64,000 bases of DNA from an uncultured Eubacteriales bacterium. Its GTDB lineage: Bacteria > Bacillota > Clostridia > Oscillospirales > Acutalibacteraceae. Numbering within the stretch: the first letter of the stretch is position 1; each line of letters opens with the position of its first letter. The translations under genes and the position numbers were made by a program. The stretch is taken from NCBI GenBank assembly GCA_934454845.1, contig CAKSGV010000002.1, forward strand, positions 52,982-116,981, written 5' to 3'. This document shows positions 1 to 7,658 of this stretch, in pieces. The notes beneath the pieces were generated by a model. That model ran no database searches. It saw only the letters and a list, made by a program, of their open reading frames with translations, and was not told the DNA's origin.

Positions 1-249
1 GAGAAAACAGTTGCAAAAACCGTGTTTTTCGTGCAGCTCTTTTTGAATTTTATATGGTCGCCCGTGTTCTTTAAATTCAAAATGTATCTTCTCGCATTTA
101 TTATTCTGATTTTAATGATCGCGGCTGTTGTGCTGATGATAATGAAGTTTTATAAGATATCAAGGCCTGCGGCATATCTGCAGATCACTTATCTTATCTG
201 GCTTATTATTGCTGCATATCTTAATTTCGGAGTTTATGTATTGAATTAA
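1..249 (+). CDS. TspO/MBR family protein, C-terminal fragment (5' end outside window)
   Basis: The reading frame is open from base 1, so the gene begins before the window and only about 82 C-terminal residues are present. The visible part has two hydrophobic helices and the family signature near the end (a Trp-Ser-Pro-x-Phe-Phe turn, then YLQITYLIWLIIAAYLNFGV just before the C-terminus), which matches the last two of five transmembrane segments of TspO/MBR (tryptophan-rich sensory) proteins. These are membrane proteins that bind porphyrins and other hydrophobic ligands; their role in anaerobic Firmicutes is not settled. The gene ends at a perfect bidirectional terminator shared with the convergent operon. 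Family call is confident from the C-terminal motif; function is inferred. Confidence 0.8.
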   Translation, partial: EKTVAKTVFFVQLFLNFIWSPVFFKFKMYLLAFIILILMIAAVVLMIMKFYKISRPAAYLQITYLIWLIIAAYLNFGVYVLN

Positions 250-250
250 A

Positions 251-295
251 AAATATAAGCGGCAGTTAAATTTAACTGCCGCTTATATTTTTTTA
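251..295. terminator. bidirectional rho-independent terminator
   Basis: Perfect inverted repeat, 251-270 against 271-290, with a GC core (GCGGCAG/CTGCCGC) and A/T arms so that either transcript ends in U residues. It separates the rightward TspO fragment from the leftward rsmD-coaD operon. Confidence 0.9.
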
Positions 296-298
296 TTT

Positions 299-766
299 TC
301 ACTGATTTTGATTTCCTGCTGAGGGCACCTGCTGCCTTAATGCCGCGCGAGTTTTTCTTATTTCGCCTAAATTAGCGGTGAGTTCTTCATCCGCACGGCA
401 CATAAGATCGTCAACAAATTCCTGAGCGGCTTTTCTCATTTCTCTGCTCTTAGTCTGAGCGTGGGAAATGATCTCTGCGGCTTTTTCCTGAGCCATTTTA
501 ACAATTTCTTCCTGAGCGACAGCCGCTTTTGCGCGCTCCTCTGCGTTGCGGATAATGCTGTCGGCCTCGTGCTTAGCATTGGTAATAATATCTGCTCTGT
601 CCGAAACTATTCCGCGTGCCTGTTTTATTTCGCTCGGAATATTCAGCCTGATGTCGTCAACAACAGCGCGAAGCTTTTCAATATCCACAACCGTTTTCTT
701 GCCGGGAATTTTAATTCCGCTGTCTAAAACCTCATCAAACTGTTCAAGTAATTTGTCAAGTGTCAT
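299..766 (-). CDS. coiled-coil 'ATPase-like' conserved hypothetical protein
   Basis: A 155-residue, soluble, highly charged protein. It opens with a short N-terminal segment (MTLDKLLEQFDEVLDSG) followed by a helix of about 100 residues rich in Ala, Glu, Lys and Arg with heptad character, resembling DivIVA-like or V-ATPase subunit H/E-like coiled coils; no catalytic motif is visible. Homologues commonly sit downstream of coaD in Clostridia and are labelled ATPase or V-type subunit H by coiled-coil similarity alone, which should not be read as function. It starts at ATG 766 behind AAAGGAGA and lies 25 bp after coaD, so it is probably the third gene of the rsmD-coaD operon. A scaffold role at the membrane or division site is only a guess. 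Confidence 0.7.
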   Translation of the reverse strand: MTLDKLLEQFDEVLDSGIKIPGKKTVVDIEKLRAVVDDIRLNIPSEIKQARGIVSDRADIITNAKHEADSIIRNAEERAKAAVAQEEIVKMAQEKAAEIISHAQTKSREMRKAAQEFVDDLMCRADEELTANLGEIRKTRAALRQQVPSAGNQNQ

Positions 767-791
767 AATAATTCTCCTTTATTATCTTCTT

Positions 792-1277
792 TTATTCTGA
801 AAGTCTTTTTACTATATCTTCGTATATTTCTTTTGAAACAAAGCCCGAAATATCTCCGCCCATTCCTGCTATCTGTCTTACCATACTTGAGCTTAAATAC
901 ATATTTTCTGCTCTTGTTGTTAAAAACAGTGTTTCAATATCAGGATTGAGTTTTTTATTGGTGAGTGCCATTTGGAATTCATATTCGAAATCCGACATTG
1001 CTCTTAAGCCTTTTATTATTGCACAGGCATTTTTCTTTTTGCAATAATCGGCAAGAAGCCCGTCATACAGATCCACTTCGACATTCTTAAAGTCCTTTAC
1101 AGTCTTTAAGATCATTTTTTTTCGCTCTTCTTTTGTAAAAGCACATTGCTTGTTGGCATTCGTCATAACCACAACTATCAGCTTATCAAACATTGTGCTG
1201 GCTCTTGAAATGATATCGAGATGACCTATAGTTATAGGATCAAAACTCCCGGGGCATATTGCTATGCGTTCATTCAA
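792..1277 (-). CDS. coaD: phosphopantetheine adenylyltransferase
   Basis: Catalyses ATP + 4'-phosphopantetheine to dephospho-CoA + PPi, the penultimate step of CoA synthesis, in the cytoplasm. The Rossmann nucleotidyltransferase fold is evident: an N-terminal CPGSFDP loop, the TxGH-type motif (TIGH, residues 16-19) and the C-terminal LSSSMVRQ motif. About 161 residues, the usual size. I chose TTG at 1277 because it lies 8 nt after AGGGG (1286-1290); an in-frame ATG at 1283 and GTG at 1286 also exist but are too close to that site. The start lies inside the end of rsmD (8-bp overlap), a widely conserved rsmD-coaD pairing that implies translational coupling. Confidence 0.95.
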   Translation of the reverse strand: MNERIAICPGSFDPITIGHLDIISRASTMFDKLIVVVMTNANKQCAFTKEERKKMILKTVKDFKNVEVDLYDGLLADYCKKKNACAIIKGLRAMSDFEYEFQMALTNKKLNPDIETLFLTTRAENMYLSSSMVRQIAGMGGDISGFVSKEIYEDIVKRLSE

Positions 1278-1821
1278 TATCATCACCCCTTTTATAAACC
1301 GATATATGTATTTTACCGTATTTATAATGTCTTTTAAGTTTTAAGTTTCCGCAATATTCAGGCATTATAACCTCTGCCGGGTGTTCGCAGATCACAAGCC
1401 CGAATTCGCTCATCACATTCGATATTTTTTCGAGCGCCGGGAGAAGAATTCCTGCTTCATATGGCGGATCCAAAAAAGCAATATCGAATTTTTTATCGGT
1501 GCTGAGAAGATAGGACATATAATCGGATTTTATAACCGAAGAATTTTTCTCAAAACCTGTTACGGCAAGATTTTTTCTGACAGCATTCAGCGAAGCGTCG
1601 GAAATATCGACAAATACCGCCTCTTTAGCACCTCGGCTCAAAGCTTCGATTCCAAGCTGACCGCTTCCTGCGAAAAGATCGAGAATTCTTCTGCCCTCTA
1701 TATCAAACTGGATAGAAGAGAAAATACCCTCCTTGGCTTTTTCGCCCGTGGGCCTTACAATATCGTTTCCTGCGACCGTGCAAAGCTTTAATCCTCCGGC
1801 GGAACCTGTTATAACTCGCAT
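1270..1821 (-). CDS. rsmD: 16S rRNA (guanine(966)-N(2))-methyltransferase
   Basis: SAM-dependent methylation of G966 of 16S rRNA during 30S assembly. About 183 residues with the class I methyltransferase motif I DLFAGSGQLG (near residues 48-57) and the catalytic DPPY motif (near 118-121) typical of N2-guanine methyltransferases. ATG 1821 is chosen over an upstream TTG (1827) because GGAG sits 8 nt before the ATG. It is the first gene of a leftward operon with coaD and a coiled-coil gene, and has a promoter-like sequence at 1856-1885. Confidence 0.95.
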   Translation of the reverse strand: MRVITGSAGGLKLCTVAGNDIVRPTGEKAKEGIFSSIQFDIEGRRILDLFAGSGQLGIEALSRGAKEAVFVDISDASLNAVRKNLAVTGFEKNSSVIKSDYMSYLLSTDKKFDIAFLDPPYEAGILLPALEKISNVMSEFGLVICEHPAEVIMPEYCGNLKLKRHYKYGKIHISVYKRGDDIE

Positions 1822-1855
1822 CGGCAAAACTCCAAAAAATATTATTATCTAACAT

Positions 1856-1885
1856 ATTATCCCACTAAATCGGGTATTTTGTCAA
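1856..1885 (-). promoter_or_regulatory. sigma-A-type promoter for rsmD-coaD
   Basis: Reading leftward: TTGACA (1885-1880), 18-bp spacer, GATAAT (1861-1856), about 35 bp before the rsmD start. Confidence 0.6.
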
Positions 1886-1934
1886 TACCTAATTTATGGT
1901 ATTATGTTAAAAGAGCAAAAATATAAAAAAATAC

Positions 1935-1963
1935 TTGATTTTTTTCTTTGGATATGGTATTAT
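1935..1963 (+). promoter_or_regulatory. sigma-A-type promoter for rplS
   Basis: TTGATT (1935-1940), 17-bp spacer, TATTAT (1958-1963) preceded by TG-G, an extended -10. Predicted start near 1970, giving a leader of about 120 nt. Confidence 0.65.
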
Positions 1964-1969
1964 ATTTGA

Positions 1970-2091
1970 GCATTTTATTTCACCTTTTCCCAAAGGTGGG
2001 TTTAGTGCCGAAAATTATTATCGACATTGAAGCGAGCGGTCCTCTGTAATATGGCATGAACGCTTGAAAAAAGTCAGGGAGGAAATTTTAA
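1970..2091 (+). promoter_or_regulatory. candidate structured rplS (L19) mRNA leader
   Basis: The predicted untranslated leader holds a hairpin CACCTTT/AAAGGTG (1981-1998) and further pairings: AAGCG/CGCTT, and TCCTC (2040-2044) with GAGGA (2079-2083) that overlaps the Shine-Dalgarno sequence. Firmicutes are known to carry an autoregulatory L19 leader; I see the architecture but cannot confirm a match to that family. Confidence 0.4.
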
Positions 2092-2436
2092 ATGGATGCA
2101 GTTAAAGAATTAACTCAGGGAATGCTTAAAACAGATGCACCCGAAATCATAATCGGAAGCACTGTTAAGGTTCATGTAAAAATCAAAGAGGGCGAAAAAG
2201 AGCGTATTCAGGTATTCGAAGGAACCGTTATCGCTAAAAACAACAGCGGAATAGCCGAAACCTTTACTGTTCGCCGTTTATCATACGGCGTAGGAGTAGA
2301 GCGTGTTTTCCCGGTTCATTCTCCTATTGTTGACAAGGTTGAGCTTGTAAGAAAAGGCCGAGTTCGCCGCGCTAAGCTTTACTATCTGCGTGACAGAGTC
2401 GGTAAAGCTGCAAAGGTTAAAGAGCTTATCGGTTAA
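2092..2436 (+). CDS. rplS: 50S ribosomal protein L19
   Basis: 114 residues, the usual length. The KOW-like beta-barrel signature is plain: KVHVKIKEGEKERIQVFEG, then NNSGIAETFTVRR, GVGVERVFPVHSP and the basic end RRAKLYYLRDRVGKAAKVKE. L19 lies at the 30S-50S interface. Start ATG 2092 follows AGGGAGG. The gene has its own promoter and a terminator at 2469-2500; trmD and rimM, frequent neighbours elsewhere, are absent here. Confidence 0.98.
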   Translation: MDAVKELTQGMLKTDAPEIIIGSTVKVHVKIKEGEKERIQVFEGTVIAKNNSGIAETFTVRRLSYGVGVERVFPVHSPIVDKVELVRKGRVRRAKLYYLRDRVGKAAKVKELIG

Positions 2437-2468
2437 CCTTAAAAAATCGTATTTTACCGCAGGAATGG

Positions 2469-2500
2469 AGGGACGGGGTTTTATGCCTTGTCCCTTTTTG
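2469..2500 (+). terminator. rho-independent terminator after rplS
   Basis: AGGGACGGGG (2469-2478) pairs with CCTTGTCCCT (2486-2495, two G-U pairs), loop TTTTATG, followed by TTTTTGTTTT. It lies just before the lepB ribosome-binding site, so it may act as a partial terminator within a longer operon. Confidence 0.75.
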
Positions 2501-2529
2501 TTTTAGCCGAAGAATTTGGAGGAATAAAT

Positions 2530-3159
2530 TTGTCTGAATTTAATGAAGTCGGGAATAAAAAAGGAAAAAGAGAACTTGAAGAAAAGCTTTCTTTAAAGAA
2601 AGAAATTTTTGAATGGCTGGAAGTTATTGTATCCGCAATGATTTTGGTCGTGTTTTTGTTTACCTTTGTTTTCCGTATCGCTACTATTGACGGACCCTCT
2701 ATGCAAAACACCTTGCATAGCGGAGAAAAGGTCATTATATCAAATATTTTTTATACTCCGAAAGCGGGCGATGTCGTTGTTATATCGAGAAATGCGTCAA
2801 ACGATTCGAATGATGAGGATGTAAGCGATAAGCCGATCATAAAAAGAATAATTGCAACCGCCGGGCAGACTGTGGATATCGATTTTGAGGCAGGAAAGGT
2901 TTATGTTGACGGTAAGGCTTTAGATGAACCTTATACCAAAACCCCCACAAATCTCAAATATGACGACGGCGTGGTATTCCCGCTTGTAGTAAGCGAGGGG
3001 AGCGTTTTCGTTCTTGGCGACAACAGGAACGATTCTCTTGACAGCAGATCTGCAAGAATAGGAAACTGCGGAATGGTGGATACAAGGTATATTTTAGGCA
3101 GAGCGGTTATAAGAATATATCCTTTCTCCAAATTCGGGAGATTAAGTAATGGAAAATAA
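2530..3159 (+). CDS. lepB: signal peptidase I
   Basis: Membrane serine protease that removes signal peptides from exported proteins using a Ser/Lys dyad. About 209 residues: cytoplasmic N-terminus, one membrane helix (about 30-50), then the catalytic Ser57 in DGPSMQNTL and Lys105 in PIIKRIIATAGQ, and the late GDNRNDSLDSR motif. The start is TTG 2530, 7 nt after GGAGG (2518-2522); upstream in-frame codons lie across the terminator region and lack a ribosome-binding site. A spacer rich in Asn, Asp and Ser (NASNDSNDEDVSD) between box B and box D is somewhat longer than in minimal homologues. It overlaps rbgA by 11 bp, a conserved lepB-rbgA(ylqF)-rnhB order. Confidence 0.95.
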   Translation: MSEFNEVGNKKGKRELEEKLSLKKEIFEWLEVIVSAMILVVFLFTFVFRIATIDGPSMQNTLHSGEKVIISNIFYTPKAGDVVVISRNASNDSNDEDVSDKPIIKRIIATAGQTVDIDFEAGKVYVDGKALDEPYTKTPTNLKYDDGVVFPLVVSEGSVFVLGDNRNDSLDSRSARIGNCGMVDTRYILGRAVIRIYPFSKFGRLSNGK

Positions 3160-4024
3160 AGAAAATTCTCAGAATATCCAATGGTTTCCAGGCCATATGG
3201 CAAAAACCAAAAGAAAAATAAAAGAGCAATTAAAGCTTGTTGACGCAGTCGCCGAAATAACCGACGCGCGAATTCCCGTAAGCAGCAGAAATCCCGATAT
3301 TCCTGAGCTTATAGGCGATAAGCCTCATATAATTGTACTTAATAAATGCGATATGGCGGATAAAGCCGAAACCTCAAAATGGATAGATATTTATAAAAAA
3401 AGCGGAATTTCAGCCGTCGCCGCGGATTGCAAAAGCGGAAAAGGGCTCAATGAATTTAAAAACTGCGTATTATCGCTTTTATCCGATAAAATTGCTAAAA
3501 ACAAAGAAAAAGGAATGGCGGGCAAAAGCGTAAGAATTATGATCGTGGGAATTCCGAATGTCGGAAAATCCTCTTTTATAAATAAGCTTTCTTCAAATTC
3601 AAAGGCAAAGGTTGAAAACAGGCCCGGAGTTACTAGAATGAACCAGTGGTATAAGGTAGGAAACGGACTTGAACTTTTGGATACTCCCGGAGTTTTGTGG
3701 CCGAAATTTGAAGATGAAACAGTAGGCGAGCATCTCGCGTTTACCGGCGCCGTTTCGGATAGGATTATTGATACGGAGCTTCTTGCGATGCGCCTTTTAG
3801 CTACCTTAAGCAAATCTTATCCCGAGCTTTTAGAGCAAAGATATAAGATCTCTGATTTTCCGGATGATCCTTATGATATGCTTTGCCTTCTTGGGAAAAA
3901 GCGGGGAATGATGATAAGAGGCGGAGAAGTGGATACAGAGCGCGCGGCTAATATGCTGCTTGAAGAATACAGAAATTTAAAAATAGGAGCCGTCACGATA
4001 GAAAGGACCTCCGAGTATGCCTGA
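3149..4024 (+). CDS. rbgA: ribosome biogenesis GTPase A
   Basis: Circularly permuted GTPase needed for late 50S assembly (YlqF/RbgA). 291 residues. The G motifs come in the permuted order: G4 NKCD (65-68), then G1 GIPNVGKS (134-141), then G3 DTPG (178-181). The N-terminal QWFPGHMAKT motif is diagnostic of the RbgA/YlqF branch. The C-terminal domain (about 200-285) contacts 23S rRNA in characterised members. Overlaps lepB at its start and rnhB at its end, so the three are likely translationally coupled. Confidence 0.96.
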   Translation: MENKENSQNIQWFPGHMAKTKRKIKEQLKLVDAVAEITDARIPVSSRNPDIPELIGDKPHIIVLNKCDMADKAETSKWIDIYKKSGISAVAADCKSGKGLNEFKNCVLSLLSDKIAKNKEKGMAGKSVRIMIVGIPNVGKSSFINKLSSNSKAKVENRPGVTRMNQWYKVGNGLELLDTPGVLWPKFEDETVGEHLAFTGAVSDRIIDTELLAMRLLATLSKSYPELLEQRYKISDFPDDPYDMLCLLGKKRGMMIRGGEVDTERAANMLLEEYRNLKIGAVTIERTSEYA

Positions 4025-4616
4025 TTATTTTTATGAAACAAAAGCTTTAAATAACGGTTTTAAAAAAATCTGCGGAGTTGACGAGGCAGGCAGAGGACCG
4101 CTTGCAGGTCCTGTTTGTGCGGCGGCAGTGATACTTCCGTTAGGACTTGAAATACAGGAGCTTGACGATTCTAAAAAACTTACCGAGAAAAAGCGTGAAA
4201 TGCTTTTTGAAATTATAAAAAAGAAAGCTTTGGATTACTGTGTTGCTTTTGCAAGCGTGGAAGAGATAGAAAAATATAATATTTTAAATGCAACTTATCT
4301 TGCTATGAACAGGGCAATATCCGGTCTTAAATCTTTACCTGATCTTGCTTTGATAGACGGCAACCGCGAGCCTAAGGATTGCCCCGTTAAATGCGAAACT
4401 GTAATAAAAGGCGACTCAAAATCATATTCTGTTGCGGCGGCGTCTGTGCTTGCTAAGGTGACCAGGGACAGACTGATGAAAAAATATGATAAAAAGTATC
4501 CTTCTTATGGTTTTGCCGCTCACAAAGGCTACGGCACAAAAGCACACTATGAAGCCATAAAAATTCACGGAATTTGTGAGATCCACAGGAAGTCTTTTTT
4601 AAAAAATGTCTTATAA
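4017..4616 (+). CDS. rnhB: ribonuclease HII
   Basis: Removes RNA from RNA-DNA hybrids and starts repair of misincorporated ribonucleotides. 199 residues with the type 2 RNase H signature CGVDEAGRGPLAGPV (acidic residues D22 and E23) and conserved downstream motifs (LIDGN; VAAASVLAKVTRDRLM; FAAHKGYGTKAHYEAI). It starts inside rbgA (8-bp overlap), and its last 11 bp overlap yraN. Confidence 0.97.
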   Translation: MPDYFYETKALNNGFKKICGVDEAGRGPLAGPVCAAAVILPLGLEIQELDDSKKLTEKKREMLFEIIKKKALDYCVAFASVEEIEKYNILNATYLAMNRAISGLKSLPDLALIDGNREPKDCPVKCETVIKGDSKSYSVAAASVLAKVTRDRLMKKYDKKYPSYGFAAHKGYGTKAHYEAIKIHGICEIHRKSFLKNVL

Positions 4617-4983
4617 CAGTGAAAATGCAAGGATTTTAGGAGCTCTCGGCGAAGAAAAGGTTGCAAAATTTCTTAAGTCCAAGGGCTGTATAATTCTAAA
4701 AAGGAATTACAGGGACAGATACGGCGAAGTGGATATTATTGCCGAAAGCAAGCAAAACATAATATTTGTTGAAGTAAAAACAAGAAATAAAAACGCGCTG
4801 GTTTCCGGTCTTGACGCTATTGACGAAAAGAAAATGCGCCTTATAAAAAACGAGGCGCTAATGTTTACCAAAAGGTTAAATACCGATCTTGAGCCGAGAA
4901 TAGACGTTGCGGAGCTGACATACAGCGAAACGCCGAACGGGAAGTTTAAATGGGAGCTTAATTATATTAAATCTGCTTTTTAA
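4606..4983 (+). CDS. yraN: YraN/UPF0102 family endonuclease-like protein
   Basis: 125 residues with the restriction-endonuclease-like core G-E-x17-G-EVD-x12-EVK: GEVDIIAES near 40-48 (D43) and VEVKTR near 55-60 (E56, K58). UPF0102 proteins resemble Holliday-junction resolvases; activity in vivo is not established. It overlaps rnhB by 11 bp, the standard rnhB-yraN arrangement. Confidence 0.93.
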   Translation: MSYNSENARILGALGEEKVAKFLKSKGCIILKRNYRDRYGEVDIIAESKQNIIFVEVKTRNKNALVSGLDAIDEKKMRLIKNEALMFTKRLNTDLEPRIDVAELTYSETPNGKFKWELNYIKSAF

Positions 4984-4997
4984 GCGAGGTTTTTATT

Positions 4998-5867
4998 ATG
5001 AATTTGTTTGATCTTCACAGCGATACTCCTTATGAATGCTTTAAAAACAAAATTCTGCCGAGCGACTGTAGGCTTGCGGCAAACATAGATCAGAAATTTT
5101 TTTTCGATAAATGGGATCAGTTCTATGCCGTTTGGATAAAAGACGATGAAACAGAGCCTTTAAAAAAATATAAAGATATTATAACTTCTTTCAAAGAAAA
5201 GCTTAAAGGAGCGGATATAAAACCTAATATCCGTTTTGCACTTGAGGGCGGAGCAGCTATTGGGCAAGATATTGAAAATGTTTCTAAATTAAAAGAAGAT
5301 AATATAGAATATATCACTCTTACCTGGAATTACAAAAATAATTTAGCTGCAGGTACTTATGAGAATGGCGGAATAACGGATTTTGGAAAAGAAGTTATCA
5401 ATAAAATGAATGATCTTTCTATTGCCTGTGATCTTTCGCATTCGAATGACGAAACTTTTTATAAAGCTTTGGAAATTTCAAAATATCCTATAATTACCCA
5501 CGCCTGCCTTAAAGAAATAACGGATCACCCGAGGAATTTTACAGTTTCACAAATAAAAGAGCTTTTTTCGAGAGGCGGAATTTTCGGAATTTGTTTTTAC
5601 CCCGAATTTGCGGGGAAAGGTGATATTTTTGAAAAGATATATGAAAATATTTATCGATTATCAGAGCTTGGATTTGCGGGAAATTTAGCCATAGGCTCGG
5701 ATTTTGACGGTGCTTTAATGGATAAAAACCTTAAAAATTCCTGCGACACTTTAAAGCTTTATGATTATTTGTTAAAAAAAGGAATAGATAAAAAATCGCT
5801 TGACGGCATTTTTTATGAAAACGCTTTTAATTATTTTAAAAAACTTTCGGAAAGGGAAAAGAAATGA
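4998..5867 (+). CDS. membrane dipeptidase (peptidase M19) family protein
   Basis: Zinc-dependent dipeptidase of the renal dipeptidase family, cleaving dipeptides including those with D-residues; the actual substrate is unknown. 289 residues, slightly short. The metal-binding start motif DLHSDTP (H7, D9), a central THACLKEITDHPRN segment (metal His and substrate region) and the late GSDFDG motif are all present. No signal peptide is visible, so despite the family name it is probably cytoplasmic. It follows yraN by 14 bp and overlaps thrC by 4 bp (ATGA), indicating one operon. Confidence 0.9.
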   Translation: MNLFDLHSDTPYECFKNKILPSDCRLAANIDQKFFFDKWDQFYAVWIKDDETEPLKKYKDIITSFKEKLKGADIKPNIRFALEGGAAIGQDIENVSKLKEDNIEYITLTWNYKNNLAAGTYENGGITDFGKEVINKMNDLSIACDLSHSNDETFYKALEISKYPIITHACLKEITDHPRNFTVSQIKELFSRGGIFGICFYPEFAGKGDIFEKIYENIYRLSELGFAGNLAIGSDFDGALMDKNLKNSCDTLKLYDYLLKKGIDKKSLDGIFYENAFNYFKKLSEREKK

Positions 5868-7348
5868 ACTATATAAGCACAAGAAATAAAAATTTAAAAG
5901 AAAGCTCGGCTTTTGCTATTGCAAACGGTATTTCAAAAGAAGGCGGACTTTTTGTTCCCGAAAGTATTCCGAAGTTAAGCGCGGAAGATTTCGAAAGCTT
6001 AAAAAAACTTGATTACTGCGAAAGGGCGAAATATATCTTATCCTCTTTCCTTACCGATTTTACAGATGAGGAGCTTGAATACTGCGTTAAAGGCGCGTAC
6101 TGCAACACATTTGATTTTAATAATCCCGCACCTCTTGCAAAACTCGGAGAAAAGGAATATATCTTGGAGCTTTGGCACGGCCCTACCTGCGCGTTTAAAG
6201 ACCTTGCTTTACAGCTTTTGCCTTATCTTATGACCGTTTCTGCAAAAAAAGTTTCAAAGGGATTTAAAACGGTTATTCTCGTAGCTACTTCCGGAGATAC
6301 CGGGAAAGCGGCGCTTGAAGGCTTTAAAGATGTTGACAACACTGAAATTATCGTGTTCTACCCGCAGGAGGGCGTGAGCAATATGCAAAAGCTGCAGATG
6401 GTTTCGCAGCTCGGCGATAATGTAAACGTTTGTGCGATAAGCGGAAATTTTGACGACGCGCAGTCGGCGGTAAAACAGATATTTACCGATGAAACAGTTA
6501 AAAACGAGCTTGCAAAAAACAATATGAAATTTTCCTCTGCAAACTCTATAAATTGGGGAAGACTTGCGCCACAGATAGTTTATTATGTTTCTTCTTACTG
6601 CGATATGTTAAATCAGGGCGAGGATTTAAAAGATGGTTTTACCGTCACAGTACCCACAGGCAATTTCGGAAATATTCTTGCGGCTTATTATGCTAAAAAA
6701 ATGGGAGTTCCGATAAGTAAGCTTATCTGCGCATCTAATTCAAATAATGTGCTTACGGATTTTATAAACACCGGAATTTACGATAAAAACAGAAAATTTT
6801 ATACTACCTGCTCGCCCTCTATGGATATTCTTATTTCAAGCAATCTTGAAAGACTTTTATTCGATCTTTCGGGTAATGACGATGAATATATCTCGAATAT
6901 AGAGGACAAGCTCTTTAAAACAGGAAAATTTGAGATAAAAGAAGAAATTAAAGAAAAGATTTCCGATCTATTCTTCGCTTCCTGCTGTGACGACGATAAA
7001 ACTCTTGATACCATTAATGAAACCTTTGAAAAATTCGGATATCTTATAGATACTCACACGGCGGTAGCCGTAGCGGCTTATAAGGAATATAAAGAAAAAA
7101 CGGGTGATAAAAGACCTGCCGTTATAGCCTCTACCGCCTCGCCTTATAAATTCACTTCAAGCGTTTTAAAGGCGCTTGATAAAACTCCCGACAGCGACGA
7201 GTTTAAAAATCTCGATATTTTAAGCGAAGTTTCAAATACTTCTGTTCCCGAGCCTTTAGTTAAGCTTAAAAACGCAAAGGTAAGATTTGATAAGGTTTAC
7301 GGTAAAGACGAGCTAAAAAAAGCTGTAAAGGATTGCCTTTTTAAATAA
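5864..7348 (+). CDS. thrC: threonine synthase
   Basis: PLP enzyme converting O-phosphohomoserine to threonine. 494 residues, the long class II type. The N-terminal YISTRN start is typical, the PLP lysine lies in HGPTCAFKDLALQ (K112), and the phosphate-binding region ATSGDTGKAALEG follows. VPTGNFGN and a C-terminal ASTASPYKF are also present. The start ATG 5864 overlaps the dipeptidase stop. It is the last gene of the lepB operon, followed by a 12-bp inverted repeat. Confidence 0.97.
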   Translation: MNYISTRNKNLKESSAFAIANGISKEGGLFVPESIPKLSAEDFESLKKLDYCERAKYILSSFLTDFTDEELEYCVKGAYCNTFDFNNPAPLAKLGEKEYILELWHGPTCAFKDLALQLLPYLMTVSAKKVSKGFKTVILVATSGDTGKAALEGFKDVDNTEIIVFYPQEGVSNMQKLQMVSQLGDNVNVCAISGNFDDAQSAVKQIFTDETVKNELAKNNMKFSSANSINWGRLAPQIVYYVSSYCDMLNQGEDLKDGFTVTVPTGNFGNILAAYYAKKMGVPISKLICASNSNNVLTDFINTGIYDKNRKFYTTCSPSMDILISSNLERLLFDLSGNDDEYISNIEDKLFKTGKFEIKEEIKEKISDLFFASCCDDDKTLDTINETFEKFGYLIDTHTAVAVAAYKEYKEKTGDKRPAVIASTASPYKFTSSVLKALDKTPDSDEFKNLDILSEVSNTSVPEPLVKLKNAKVRFDKVYGKDELKKAVKDCLFK

Positions 7349-7367
7349 ATATGTATCGTACTGCTTT

Positions 7368-7402
7368 CGGTATCCGGCATAAAACTTTCCTGCCGGATAC
7401 CG
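7368..7402. terminator. inverted repeat, likely terminator
   Basis: Perfect 12-bp inverted repeat CGGTATCCGGCA (7368-7379) / TGCCGGATACCG (7391-7402) between convergent thrC and the small DUF1540 gene. The following T-tract is short, so termination strength is uncertain. Confidence 0.65.
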
Positions 7403-7418
7403 TTTGTCTGAATTTTAA

Positions 7419-7580
7419 TTACTGTCTTGCCGAAAAAGTATCGCAGCAGGTTTCGCTGCAGCAGTTTGCGGTACAGTTACCGATCTTGATCATTCCGGCT
7501 TTGCAGGAATCGTCTTCAGTGTGATGAACGCAGTTTTTAACCGAACAATGAATACAATACTCTGTTTTACAATCTGACAT
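7419..7580 (-). CDS. small cysteine-rich DUF1540-type protein (53 aa)
   Basis: A 53-residue leftward gene, ATG 7580 to TAA 7419, preceded by AAAGGATG 8 nt upstream. It has nine cysteines in a DUF1540-like spacing: CIHCSVKNCVHH near the start, a central SCKAGMIKIG, and CCSETCCDTF near the end. In known DUF1540 proteins the pattern is x-C-x-V-x-x-C, a central C-x-A-x-x-I-x-V and a T-x-C-x-T-F ending, all matched here. Such proteins are widespread in spore-forming Clostridia, function unknown, presumably metal-binding. It occupies most of the gap between thrC (convergent) and the metallophosphoesterase (divergent); the rest of that gap holds only its leader. Confidence 0.85.
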   Translation of the reverse strand: MSDCKTEYCIHCSVKNCVHHTEDDSCKAGMIKIGNCTANCCSETCCDTFSARQ

Positions 7581-7658
7581 TTAAATCATCCTTTCCGGCT
7601 TTTAGCCTTTATTATTATGCTCAAATACTTATCTTTTATGTGAGGCAGGCGAAAAAAT

